This document shows, one piece after another, positions 49,401 through 56,349 of a DNA stretch of 64,000 nt. The stretch's first letter is position 1. The number at the start of each line of letters is the position of its first letter. A program made the translations under genes and the position numbers. Origin of the DNA: Macropodus opercularis (lineage: Eukaryota; Chordata; Actinopteri; Anabantiformes; Osphronemidae); assembly GCA_030770545.1 (NCBI GenBank), contig CM061106.1, positions 1,312,001 to 1,376,000 on the forward strand, in the 5' to 3' direction. The notes under the pieces are model-generated. The model was not told the origin of the DNA. It saw nothing but the letters and a program-made list of their open reading frames with translations, and searched no databases.

Positions 49401-52400
49401 TCGGACGGACACCTCGTACAACAATACGAAAAAGATAACAAGAAGGGAGTAGAATAAAGGTGGGGTTAAAGCAAGACTGAAGCGAGGAAAAAGTAAACAA
49501 GACCGTGTGCTTCCGTCAGTGATACTTGCTAACGTGCGCTCATTGCGCAATAAGACTGACGAACTACAAGCCAACGTGTTTCACTCGTATGAATATCGGA
49601 CTGCTTCCATCCTTGCTTTTACTGAAACGTGGCTGAACAAGAGCGATACCAGTGATAACCTGTACATAGAAGGCTTTGGCCTTCCAGTAAGGCTAGACCG
49701 TGACACTGAGCTGACTGCTAAACATCATGGAGGCGGGGTCTGCCTGTACATAAATCCACTCTGGTGCAAGACAGTTGTTGTCAGGGAAGAAGTGTGTAAC
49801 TCCGACATAGAACTCCTGGCTGTCTCTTTGCGCCCTTACTATCTCCCCAGGGAATTCCCACAGCTGTTCTTCTTCCTGGTTTATATTCCCCCCAGAGCAA
49901 ATGCATCTACAGCCGCTGAACTCATAAAAAGCATGACTGATAAATATGAAGTGACCTCCCCTGATGCTCCCAAATTCATCATGGGGGACTTTAATCACTG
50001 TTCAGATGACAAATTATTTTAAGGTTTTCATGAGTATGTTAACTGTGCCACCCGCCTGGGAAAAACACTGGATAAATGCTATGGTTCAGTCCCAAATGCC
50101 TATAGAGCTGTCTCCCTCCCCCCTCCTGACTCTTCAGATCACCATAGTATCCTGCTTGCACCTGCCTACTCACCTGTGGTCAGGAGAACAGAGAAAGTCA
50201 CCAGGGTCATCAAACACTGGACCCCAGACAGTATTGACAGGCTGCAGGGGTGCTTTGAAACCACTGACTGGAATACCCTCACATCCTGTTCTACTGACAC
50301 CAATGAGCAGGTGGAAACAGTCTCAGCATACATCTCCTTCTGCGTGGACAGCATCATTCCCAGCAAAAAAGTCACTGTATTTCCTAACAATAAACCCTGG
50401 GTGACTAAAGATCTGAAAAACATCCTGAATAAAAAGAAAAGGACATTTTTCACGGGTTCTGATGCTGAAAAGAAGGAGGTTAATAGAGAGGTCAAGCGAG
50501 CCATAAAAATGGCCAAACTAAAATATAAAAACAAAATGGAACAACTTTTCACAAAAGGGAATCTCCGCTCAGCTTGGCAGGGCCTCAAAAATATGGCAGC
50601 TGTGAATTCAGTCTCCACCAGCCGCAATTCCATCCAGGTTTCAGGCAGCAGCCCCACTTCACTTCCCAATGACCTCAATTCTTTTTATACAAGATTTGAA
50701 AAGGACAACAGTATCCAGCTAAGTTCAGTCATCTCCTCACTTAGACCTGATAAGTCTGCCCTCAACATTAGTACAGCAGAGGTGGTGAGTGCTCTCAAAA
50801 GGACTAAAATGAATACAGCACCGGGACCAGATAACATTTGTGGCCGGACCCTAAGGCACTGTGCTGAGCAGCTGGGGGGGGTGTTTCAGCATCTGTTCCA
50901 GTGCTCATTGACCAACAACACAGTTCCTGCGTTGTGGAAACACTCGACAGTGATTCCCATTCCCAAGAAGACTACTGCGAAGGTACTGAACGATCTCAGA
51001 CCTGTGGCTCTCACATCCCTGGTAATGAAAGCCATGGAGCGAATCATTAAGGATTATATAACCAAGGTAACCGACCCGATAATGGATCCACTGCAGTTCG
51101 CATACAGGGCTGGGAGAGGGGTTGATGATGCAAAAGTGTTTATTTTGAATACTATTCACAAACACCTGGAAACCCCCAACTCCACTGCCAGACTCCTGTT
51201 TGCAGACTTCTCTTCAGCATTCAACACCATGCAGCCTCACATTCTAGCCGAAAAGCTGAACACACGCTTTCATATCGACCACCAACTCATCTTATGGATT
51301 ATAGACTTCCTCACCAACAGGTCACAGAGGGTGTTGGTGAACAACTCACTGTCTGACATCCTCTTCACCTCCACTGGCTCCCCACAAGGCTGCGTCCTAT
51401 CACCCCTACTTTTCATCCTCTACACAGACGACTGCAGATCTTCCCAGCAAAACTGCCACATAGCGAAATTTGCTGATGATACCATCCTCCTGTCATTGCT
51501 CTCTGGCCCCACACAGCACCATGGCCCAGCCTTGCAGGACTTTGTCGAATGGTGTGGCAACTCGTGTCTTGAGCTAAACATTGATAAAACCAAAGAGATG
51601 ATACTGACTTTTTCTCCCAAGCAGAGACTCGCGGCTGAAGCAGTCTGCACTACCCTACATGGAAAGACAGTGGAGATTGTGAAGGAATACAAATATCTGG
51701 GAACTGTATTTGACGATATGTTAAAATTCACATCAAACACAGACGTAATTCTTAAAAAATGTCACCAGAGACAATATTTGCTTAGGAAACTCAATACTTT
51801 TTGCATTAACAAGAACATCCTCACAAAATTTTACTGTGCCTACATTGAAAATGTAATAACTTTTTCGATCTCATGTTGGTTTCATTCCATTTCACTGCAA
51901 AACCGAAGTCGTCTGTCAAATATCGTCAAACTATGCTCAAAAATCATTGGACAACCCATGCGCTCTATCTCAGACCTGTGCGACCAGCGGACTCTGAAAT
52001 TGGCACGTGGGATCCTACGGGACCCCTCCCACATCTTATTCACCGAATTTGACTGGCTCCCGTCTGGACGAAGGCTTCGGTGTCCAGGCTGCAGGACACA
52101 AAGGAGAAAAATGACTTTTATCCCTAGGGCTGTGAATCTTTTAAACGGTCTTAAGCACATTGAATGAAATATCTTATGCACTTTTTAACTATTCCTTTTA
52201 CTTTATTTATTATGATCGTTTCATTGGAGCTTTTGTACGGTGTGTCGATCGCTTGTGCGTTTGTGGGAGAGTATGTATTTAAGCTACTGTGTGCTCCTCT
52301 TAATTGCCCCTCGGGGACAAATAAAGTGTTTTTGAATTGAATTTGAATTTGAATATAAATGAAGATTAAGCATAGAACAAATTGTCTATGTATCAGCACA

Positions 52401-53636
52401 ATGTCATGAGCATATGAATTTCTATACTGCTTGACCTTACTCTGTATTCCTTTTTTGAAAAAAAAGAAGAAATATATTATAAAATATTATTTTTTGACAG
52501 GTTTAGCTCAATCAGTTGACATCTTTTTGCAATTTATAAATGAAGATTCAAACAAAACCTGTTTTCTCATTTCGTTGATTTTACTCCAGGTTTGTTAGCA
52601 TCTTACTCCTTCAGTGACGTCAGACTTCTGTGTTGTTGTGTCTGCAGGTTGTCAGGTTGTCTGGTCACAGAGGGAGGTTGTGCTTCTCTGGCCTCAGCTC
52701 TGAGCTCCAACCCCTCCCATCTGAGAGAGCTGGACCTGAGCTACAATCATCCAGGAGACTCAGGAGTGAAACTGCTGTCTGCTCTACTGGAGGATCCACA
52801 CTGGAGACTGGACACTCTCGGGTATGGAGAGACTTGTTTTAGCAGAGACTTCAACAGGAGCAGTGTAATGTAATGTCCATGTCTGCATGTGCTGGTCTGA
52901 CCCCGTCCTCCTTTCAGGGTGGAGCCTGGTGGAGTCCGATGGTTGAGACCAGGTCTGAGGAAGTGTAAGTGTGTTTTAATGAGACTGATGAAACAAAGCA
53001 GCAACATTCAACCATCTTCAAACTGTCACATCACTGATGTCATGAGTCATCATCAAACTGATGAGAGATGAATAACTGCAGCTGGATTGTGTCTTGTTCT
53101 CTCCATCAGATTTCTGTCAACTCACCATCGACACAAACACAGTGAACAGAGAACTACAACTGTCTGACAACAACAGGAAGGTGACACATGTGGAGGAGGA
53201 TCAGTCACATTCTGATCATCCAGACAGATTTGACCAGTGTCCTCAGCTGCTGTGTAGTAATGAACTGACTGGTCGCTGTTACTGGGAGGTTGAGTGGAGA
53301 GGAGACGTTGATATATCAGTGAGTTACAGAGGAATCAGAAGAAAAGGAAACAGTGAAGATTCTTTGTTTGGATGGAACAATCAGTCCTGGAGTCTGAGCT
53401 GCTCTGGCCGTGGTTACTTTTTCTTTCACAATAACATAGTAACATCCATCTCCTCCTCTGTGTCTGACAGAGTCTCAGTGTTTGTGGACTGTCCTGCTGG
53501 TTCTCTGTCCTTCTACAGAGTCTCCTCTGACAAACTGATCCACCTCCACACCTTCAACACCACATTCACTCAACCTCTGTATCCTGGGTTTGGAGTCTAC
53601 TCTCCTGGTTCCTCAGTGTCTCTATGTGATGTGTAG
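21085..53636 (+). CDS. NLRC3-like NLR with FISNA, NACHT, LRRs and B30.2 (spliced)
   Basis: This is a cytosolic pattern-recognition or regulatory receptor of the large teleost NLR-C family; such proteins oligomerise through NACHT and are thought to act in innate immunity. My model joins 21085-21173, 21304-21423, 22250-22328, 22485-22710, 22860-24690, 26747-26920, 28976-29149, 52648-52821, 52918-52964 and 53110-53636. The lengths sum to 3441 nt, or 1146 codons plus TAG, and every phase agrees. In order the protein has an N-terminal repeat-type region (1-96), a helical segment (about 97-171), FISNA (about 180-250), NACHT with Walker A 'GVAGIGKT' (269-276) and Walker B 'VVFILDGLDE' (340-349), a winged-helix region, three LRR units (about 782-955) and PRY/SPRY (about 972-1146). 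The ligand-binding ends appear intact. The LRR exon at 29668 is omitted because it carries a stop. The intron before the last LRR is about 23.5 kb in this model. Confidence 0.9.
21304..21423 (+). CDS. NLR exon 2 (120-nt N-terminal repeat exon)
   Basis: Forty codons containing 'GPEPSCVSFKSN' and ending 'FKDQPASESK'. Acceptor is ctatcag and donor is gtgagt. Only one copy is present here, whereas the orphan minus-strand locus has three. In related fish genes this exon type is repeated in variable number. Confidence 0.92.
22250..22328 (+). CDS. NLR exon 3
   Basis: Codes 'VDQQSSEVPSGQSAQQ' and then 'HLDSMFM'. It ends on a codon boundary at tttatg before gtctgt. The next intron (22329-22484) is 156 nt, divisible by three and free of stops in this frame. 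Confidence 0.88.
22485..22710 (+). CDS. NLR exon 4 (pre-FISNA helical segment)
   Basis: Codes 'LLEDNIVMFVKNELKKIQK' at the start and 'RRMKQEELADCLQSS' at the end. It is acidic and helical in character. The donor is gtaaga, and the split codon completes at 22860 in the large exon. Confidence 0.92.
22860..24690 (+). CDS. NLR exon 5: FISNA, NACHT and winged helix
   Basis: A single 1831-nt exon, the usual large central exon of this family. FISNA starts around 'QLQQKFQCVFEGIAKAGN'. NACHT carries the P-loop 'GVAGIGKT' for ATP binding and Walker B 'FILDGLDE'. Downstream are a GxP-like 'RTREGGELPKTLTEMY' region and the winged-helix 'VFCFVHLSVQEFLAA' segment with its conserved His. It ends at 'VKASNKA' with a gtaagt donor. 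There is no internal stop or frameshift, which is strong evidence of recent selection or youth. Confidence 0.95.
24691..26746 (+). other. NLR intron 5
   Basis: A non-coding interval between the NACHT exon and the first LRR exon. Short open frames inside have no recognised motif. I see no clear transposon ends. Confidence 0.6.
26747..26920 (+). CDS. NLR LRR exon 1 (174 nt)
   Basis: Fifty-eight codons including 'LSGCNIAERGLEAL' and 'LRELDLSNNKLKDSGVKLL', the ribonuclease-inhibitor-type LRR pair typical of one NLRC exon. Phase 2 at both ends allows modular addition or loss. Confidence 0.95.
27627..28506 (+). mobile_element. hAT element with perfect 8-bp target duplication and transposase remnants
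   Basis: The duplication cactagac is found at 27619-27626 and 28507-28514. The ends are CAGGGGAGCCC and, from the right, CAGAGGTGCCC. Inside, plus-strand frames at about 27970-28240 carry 'LLLDLAFVTDLTNMLNDLNV' and related pieces, resembling hAT transposases of the type found in GTF2IRD2-like/ZBED-like proteins. Stops and a large deletion (total 880 bp) make it non-autonomous. It lies in the intron between LRR exons 1 and 2. Confidence 0.88.
28976..29149 (+). CDS. NLR LRR exon 2 (174 nt)
   Basis: Codes 'LWGCSLSEISCDSLASAL' and 'LTQLELSYNNLQDSSVKRL', ending 'RLETLR' across the splice. Acceptor is ttattcag and donor is gtcaga. It is a close tandem duplicate, with its upstream intron, of the broken exon at 29668. 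Confidence 0.94.
29668..29834 (+). pseudogene. Broken NLR LRR exon (7-nt deletion, in-frame TGA)
   Basis: This copy matches exon 28976-29149 closely, including the upstream 70 bp, but is 167 nt long. The alignment loses 7 nt after 'DSSVKPL', and the shifted frame meets TGA at 29831-29833. Splice signals (ttattcag, gtcagt) are still intact. If spliced in, translation would end after about 952 residues without B30.2. If skipped, the frame is preserved because the exons on either side share phase 2. Confidence 0.9.
30524..30755. mobile_element. Short hAT (Charlie-like) MITE
   Basis: It begins CATAGGTGTCAAACTCTGGC with the typical 'tttggccc' interior and ends GGACACCCCTG. Flanks ctttagat (30516-30523) and ccttagat (30756-30763) form an 8-bp target duplication with one mismatch. 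At 232 bp it has no coding capacity. It interrupts a 42-bp minisatellite unit. Confidence 0.85.
30756..30924 (+). repeat. 42-bp minisatellite, four full units
   Basis: The unit begins cttagatctgctcttagtga and is repeated four times with one or two base differences. A decayed further unit (tcccactggctttagat) lies left of the hAT insertion, so there were at least five before insertion. Since 42 is 14 codons the array is open on both strands, giving repetitive peptides that I do not regard as genes. Confidence 0.95.
30925..34955 (+). other. NLR intron sequence, no exon supported
   Basis: No LRR or other coding exon is recognised. An open block with AG/GT borders at 33645-33752 has no motif and is not called. 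A segment of about 85 bp at 33272-33371 recurs at 34440-34518 (tgaatgaatttgcttgtatg). 32250-32400 resembles 46870-47000, sharing 'ctgggtcgacctgc' and 'tctccagctcct'. Confidence 0.45.
32521..32571. repeat. Foldback with perfect 12-bp arms
   Basis: Arms agcattcacagt (32521-32532) and actgtgaatgct (32560-32571) flank an AT-rich loop. A related version with the same loop words (gataataataa, ttaggaaaacaata) lies at 43101-43168, where a further arm is added. This suggests a small repeated foldback family. Confidence 0.8.
34960..35460 (+). mobile_element. LINE reverse-transcriptase fragment (L2-like)
   Basis: A plus-strand frame around 35070-35130 reads 'HGISFHCYVDDCLSI', which has the position and context of the RT box YADD (here YVDD). 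A preceding segment corresponds to the 'GPILF' region, with frame breaks. It is a dead internal fragment. Confidence 0.6.
35996..36256 (+). pseudogene. Maverick-associated open frame of unknown role
   Basis: An 86-codon frame has a Lys/Glu-rich start, then 'PWGKWFYKIITEFN', then a hydrophobic and basic mix up to 'ARPDLVVNI'. It lies upstream of the minor-capsid-like gene in the same orientation. I do not recognise the family. A TATA-like aataaatagagg near 36405 may separate it from the next gene. Confidence 0.4.
36463..37064 (+). pseudogene. Minor-capsid (penton)-like gene, left part, interrupted
   Basis: The likely start is ATG at 36463 in a Ser/Pro-rich leader ('SQFPPSPFSSIDSVWGNSS'). A frame change is needed around 36700-36850. 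The stretch ending at 37064 holds the recognisable core: 'GFYHMFIYSDNVQHQVV' and 'APLLRFVPVEGKYG', which resemble minor capsid proteins of Maverick/adintovirus elements. The coding sequence stops abruptly at a TA where a transposon end (CAGTTTTTT) begins at 37067. The protein is not functional as it stands. Confidence 0.6.
37684..38970 (-). mobile_element. Mariner-superfamily transposon 3 (innermost, uninterrupted)
   Basis: A 1287-bp copy with CAGTTTTTTACGATTGCTAG ends and TA on both sides (37682-37683, 38971-38972). On the minus strand, frames at 38486-38295 contain 'YLPAYSPFLNPIEEVFSAW', the DDE_3 C-terminal box with the final catalytic Glu, and 38307-38104 contains 'RFFPRFMARENVRCDV'. Upstream catalytic Asp regions are missing, so it is an internally deleted derivative. 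A (TA)n/(CA)n/(TG)n/poly-G stretch lies at 38511-38625. Confidence 0.85.
38508..38626. repeat. Compound microsatellite in element 3
   Basis: The order is (TA)n, (CA)n, (TA)n, (TG)n and then a run of about 17 G. The (CA)n and (TG)n arms are complementary around the central (TA)n, so the tract can fold back. The same tract occurs in elements 2 and 1 with different lengths. Confidence 0.95.
39495..39638. repeat. Compound microsatellite in element 2
   Basis: The same layout as in element 3, with a first (TA)n tract of about 50 bp, a longer (CA)n, a shorter second (TA)n and a G run. It marks expansion or contraction after the copies separated. Confidence 0.95.
40400..40473. repeat. Compound microsatellite in element 1
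   Basis: The shortest of the three: (CA)n, (TA)n, (TG)n and a run of about 10 G. The first (TA)n seen in the other copies is almost absent. Confidence 0.95.
40823..40960 (+). pseudogene. Minor-capsid (penton)-like gene, right part
   Basis: Directly after the outermost transposon's right end (40820, TA 40821-40822) the sequence continues with a capsid-like C-terminus. It contains 'FEYGKTLLKLHFRP', a near-terminal motif in the Maverick/adintovirus minor capsid family, and a stop follows within a few codons. Its placement after the insertion indicates that the two parts were once one gene. The parts are described separately here. Confidence 0.55.
40943..42260 (-). pseudogene. Protein-primed family B DNA polymerase, broken (Maverick/adintovirus-like)
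   Basis: On the minus strand successive frames carry the hallmarks of DNA_pol_B_2. An exonuclease-side segment lies at about 42250-42040. 'HAESQERLLKLQ' follows near 41945. The Pol A-type box 'DVTSLYPYV' with 'GAYPLGH' lies near 41725-41660. A Lys-rich finger region lies near 41360-41210, and the 'LNSFWGKFAQK' box near 41190-41155. The pieces fall in at least three frames with stops, so the gene is dead. The downstream 'DTD' catalytic region was not located. It converges on the capsid-like gene. Confidence 0.75.
42340..42731. mobile_element. piggyBac-like element end
   Basis: The right end, read inward, begins CCCTCGTGCAGCC and is followed by the palindrome ggggtcaatttgacccc. It abuts TTAA at 42732-42735, the piggyBac target. 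The left end was not found within a plausible distance, so the left limit is approximate. No transposase is recognised, so it may be a MITE or a truncated copy. Confidence 0.55.
43269..43645 (+). mobile_element. tRNA-headed SINE with 12-bp target duplication
   Basis: It is flanked by tgtttagacaca at 43257-43268 and 43646-43657. It starts gggcggcacggtggtgtggt and has a B-box-like gtgttcgattcccgg near 43313-43327. The 3' part matches the copy at 13068-13424, and it ends in a (gaat)n tail. The A box is partly deleted relative to that copy (ttagcactagcaag). Confidence 0.9.
43660..43740 (+). mobile_element. Penelope-like terminal fragment
   Basis: Words 'tcatccaggtgaagttgagtc' (shortened by an internal deletion) and 'gtagaaatgtttgcc' parallel the left terminal repeat of the Penelope-like element at 60170-60250. 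Only about 80 bp remains. Confidence 0.45.
43855..43911 (+). promoter_or_regulatory. TATA-like box and possible leader exon
   Basis: A gctataaaggcagac motif at about 43855-43869 is followed about 30 bp later by sequence ending acagcag before gtgagtac (43912). A matching acceptor ttatttcag ends at 44796, leading into the 5' flank of the endonuclease-RT ORF. The arrangement looks like promoter, leader exon, intron and ORF, but without transcript data it could be chance. Confidence 0.35.
44923..46430 (+). mobile_element. Non-LTR retrotransposon endonuclease-RT fragment with a 431-codon ORF
   Basis: ATG at 44923 opens 431 codons. Residues 1 to about 210 are an apurinic-type endonuclease: 'HLNINGLRNK', 'LSETKM', 'LLGDFNINW' and 'GCSDHNLLV' carry the expected Asn, Glu, Asp/Asn and SDH residues. 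After a linker the frame jumps to a shortened reverse-transcriptase piece, 'VTKDFTDAFRVLDHDRLLSK'. A second frame (46184-46426) carries 'DADVTVYYSD', a changed YADD region. Internal deletions removed much of the RT but left the frame open. It is probably a decayed LINE; a retained endonuclease-only protein is a weaker possibility. Confidence 0.8.
46440..47344 (+). other. No gene seen
   Basis: This is the tail of the LINE fragment followed by intron sequence. 46870-47000 resembles 32250-32400, which suggests an old duplicated segment or an unnamed repeat. Confidence 0.4.
47345..48180 (-). mobile_element. Possible LTR or other repeat, minus strand (limits uncertain)
   Basis: It begins TGTCACG on the plus strand. 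In reverse this would be an LTR 3' end, with an AATAAA about 90 bp inside (tttatt at 47428-47433). GC-rich sequence runs to about 48130. I could not find a convincing opposite end or target duplication. Confidence 0.3.
48440..48940 (-). mobile_element. Integrase-core transposase remnant
   Basis: The minus strand near 48890-48520 reads 'FQRQWNNHGLRTERHMTPLQ' and then 'LFIRGCLEQQGR', followed by a Pro/Ala-rich stretch and 'LISFLDSVL'. This resembles the C-terminal part of fish transposon proteins with an integrase core domain. The catalytic core itself is absent. The family name is uncertain. Confidence 0.55.
48961..52360 (+). mobile_element. Nearly intact LINE (CR1/Rex1-type) in the NLR intron
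   Basis: One reading frame runs from about 49195 to 52167 with only two stops (49450-49452 and 50020-50022). The endonuclease part has 'LANVRSLRNKTDEL', 'FTETWLNKSD', 'KFIMGDFNHCSDD' and 'SSDHHSILL'. The RT part (663 open codons to 52167) has 'FADFSSAFNTM', 'GSPQGCVLSPLLFILYTDD' and the catalytic 'AKFADDTILL'. The 3' end has 'cctcggggacaaataaag' and a (ttgaattt)n tail to about 52356. The 5' limit is unclear; a T-run lies at about 48985-49004. It lies sense to the NLR gene, about 290 bp before LRR exon 52648. Confidence 0.88.
52648..52821 (+). CDS. NLR last LRR exon (174 nt)
   Basis: Codes 'LSGCLVTEGGCASLASAL' and 'LRELDLSYNHPGDSGVKLL', then 'WRLDTLG' across the splice. The usual NNL motif is NHP here, a divergence from the other units. 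Acceptor tctgcag and donor gtatgg are present. Confidence 0.94.
52918..52964 (+). CDS. NLR linker exon before B30.2
   Basis: A 47-nt exon coding 'VEPGGVRWLRPGLRK', a conserved linker between the LRR and PRY/SPRY domains in fish NLRs. Acceptor is ctttcag and donor is gtaagt. The frame fits both neighbours. Confidence 0.93.
53110..53636 (+). CDS. NLR B30.2 (PRY/SPRY) terminal exon
   Basis: Codes PRY ('CQLTIDTNTVNRELQLS', 'CYWEVEWRGDVDISVSY') and SPRY ('DRVSVFVDCPAGSLSFY', 'LYPGFGVY'), ending 'SSVSLCDV' and TAG at 53634. The length of about 175 residues is normal for the domain. B30.2 domains in TRIM and fish NLR proteins bind protein ligands through variable loops. No defect is seen. Confidence 0.96.
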
Positions 53637-55200
53637 TAGTGAGAGTGTGGTTCTGAGGCTTCTTACATGTGGTGAATGAGAAGTAGAGAGCATGAGTAAA
53701 GTCTCTACTGCTGACAGGACTTTTGCCTATGCGGAATGAGGCCAGGAGCAAACCACCTAAGCAATTCATTTGATAGTTCGCTATCTAATCTTAATTTATC
53801 AATGATAAATTTAGCTAATAACCAAGATTGGTAATATCTAAATTATAGATACAATTATCAGAATTTATGCTCCTTTGGTCCCCAACATCACCTTGTTTGC
53901 TTTCACTCGAAGCATGACTGTGTCCTCTGTTCGCCCACCTGGTGGCAGTGGAACGTTCAACTGTCCTCTGTGGAAGCGTTTCATTGTTTCGCTTATCACT
54001 ACAGAGCAGATGGCTGCTGTTATTCAGGAGAAGAGGAGAAACGTGATGAAGGTGTCTTTACATGTTTAGAACGACTGAAGAACACAAACATCTGGGACGG
54101 CTCAGAGGCTGTTATGTGTGTGATGTCACGTCCTGTTGCTGTTTCCTGTCTGTAATCACTGTCTGTCACCTTCACCTGGTGCTGTATCGTGTATTTAAGG
54201 ACTCTGACCACATTTGTGGGTTTGTTGCTCTGTCACTTGGTTTGTCATCTGTTACTCATTTGGTCTCTGTCGCTCTTGTCTCAAAAATTCATCCATGTGT
54301 TTTTATCTGGTTCTTTGAATAAGACCTTCTGTGTCAGTAAGTTAGCATTCCTGTTTATATATATATTTGTTTGTATATTTTATATATATACTATATATTG
54401 GTCATTATTTTCCTGTGTATTTGTGTCTGTTCCTCTTGTTTGTCCCTCTACTCTTTGTCTTATTAAAGGATTTCTACTGGTAAAGTTTGAGTCATGCTTG
54501 TGGGTTCTCCACGTTTTCAGCCAGTCTGGTCACTGCCTCAGTGTTGAGCCCAGTAGTGTTTAGAAATTCCCAGCAAGGGAAGTGAGTCATTCTTTTGCTT
54601 TTGCTTCGTTTGCTTCACGCTTCTTTACTCGTCTGCCTTTGGAGGTTTGACTTGGATAAAAGGGCTTCGCTGCAGTGAATTAATGACACATGACTGACAC
54701 ACATGACTGACACATGGACATAAAACACACGTCTAATACTAGAAGCAATAAATAGATACTTACAGAAAACAGGCTTGTGGAGCTGAAACAACACCAACAT
54801 GCAGACGTATGAATGAAGCCTCTTGGGATGAGGCTGGTTTCTCAGGTCTTTAGTTCTGGGCTGATGTCACTGGCTTGTTTCTCCACAGGTTGATTCTCTG
54901 GCTCATTTTAACTGGTGATGTGTTCGACTTATTTGCTTGGTCAGTGAGTTTAGCTGCCTCTTCTATTAGAAATAAATGTTTTCTTTAATATGCTGCCTCT
55001 TTTTAGTCATTCTGCAATAAACTGATTAAAGTTTGTCACATGTTTATGTAATGTAATGTTGTATTGATATGTTAGTTATTATCACCAGGCTTAGTTTTAT
55101 GCAGGTTGCTGCTCATTATATCGTAATTTGATTAATATCACTATGTGCTGTATGTGTGATTGGTAACCTGAGCAGAACGTTTCATAGCTGCTTATTCATT
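53637..55200 (+). other. NLR 3' flank
   Basis: This contains the 3' untranslated region. ATTAAA near 54465 and CAATAAA near 55014 are candidate polyadenylation signals, but neither is decisive. There is no coding exon. Confidence 0.4.
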
Positions 55201-56340
55201 TATTTACTTTATCAAACTTAGTGTTGTTACAAACGCACCTGAGTCAGAGCGGACTGACGCGCAGAACCAAGCCAGGAGACAGAGTGAGGGTCTTAAAAGA
55301 TTTATTTTCAAACAAATTCCCAGCAAGCTGGAAGAATGCAAAACTCAAAATTTGGAGAAACACTAAGAAAGGAAAACGCTGCCTGGTGCAGGATCCAACA
55401 CTAATGGAAATACAAAGGAACATAAACTCTCTGCTGCTCTGAGCAGGACAAAAAAACGACTGAAGTAGAAAACCCTACTGAACACAAAACACTGCAGAAG
55501 CAGGAGCTACAGAAAACTAATCAAACTACTACTGACTATGAACTTACTTGCAAGATTAACAAGGGCTAGAGGTGGGGGAATGTGAAGCAAAGCAGAAAAA
55601 AAAGAGACAAGGGGTGACTTACCAGCAGTGGAAGCTGGTGAGCAAATGACTTTAATACCAGGGCATGATTACAGAACAGGATGCAGGTGAGCATGGTGAC
55701 ATCAAAAACAGGTAAACAAGACAGGAAGGAAGAAGAGTCTCAAGACCTCACAGCCGACTGACTTATTAGTGAGGTAAATAACTAGTAATAAATAAAGTAG
55801 AAACTAAGTTGTCTATTGTTACAGTGTGAGATTGTTCTCAGACATAATGTTTCTTTTCACATTAAAGTTCTTACTTATCAGCTGATGGTCAGAGTGTGTA
55901 TGGACAGTAATGAACTGAGGAATGTGGCTGAATGAAAACATGGGTGAAGGTGTCCAGCCTTGACACTGGAACTGAGAAAAGAGATGTCGACCAGTCAACG
56001 TTTCCTCATTTCGTTTGAACTATCAGGATGGGAAGCACCTGTTCCTGCTCATCTTCTTCCCTCACAAACATTCTGTTACCAGGTAAGGCTCCACCAAACC
56101 ACTTCCTCAACTCTGTTTCTGAACAAGGACCAAGTTGGCCTCCATGGTCACATCACGTTGCCTTTACGCACTGAAACAGATCTGAAGTGGTCGAGGCCAA
56201 ACCAGCGACTTCTTGACTGGTTCAGTGGACTCCGTGAAGAATTTTTCACAATATTCAGATGTGCACAGTTACACGTTTGTTGTTGTTGAGGTTTGCATGA
56301 ATGAATATGAAGATGCAGTACTATGAAGTTTTACCCACAA
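55201..56340. other. Unidentified, possibly transposon-derived
   Basis: 55217-55760 starts tgttacaaacgc and ends gacctcaca, which could be LTR-like. A 109-codon frame at 55960-56289 has no motif I recognise. I make no firm call. Confidence 0.3.
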
Positions 56341-56349
56341 TTTCAGTTT

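Noticed and set aside
55217..55760. Possible LTR with TG...CA ends
   Set aside because: No target duplication, polyadenylation signal position or paired copy could be shown.
55960..56289. 109-codon plus-strand ORF
   Set aside because: No domain, splice context or codon pattern that I recognise; not enough to call a gene.
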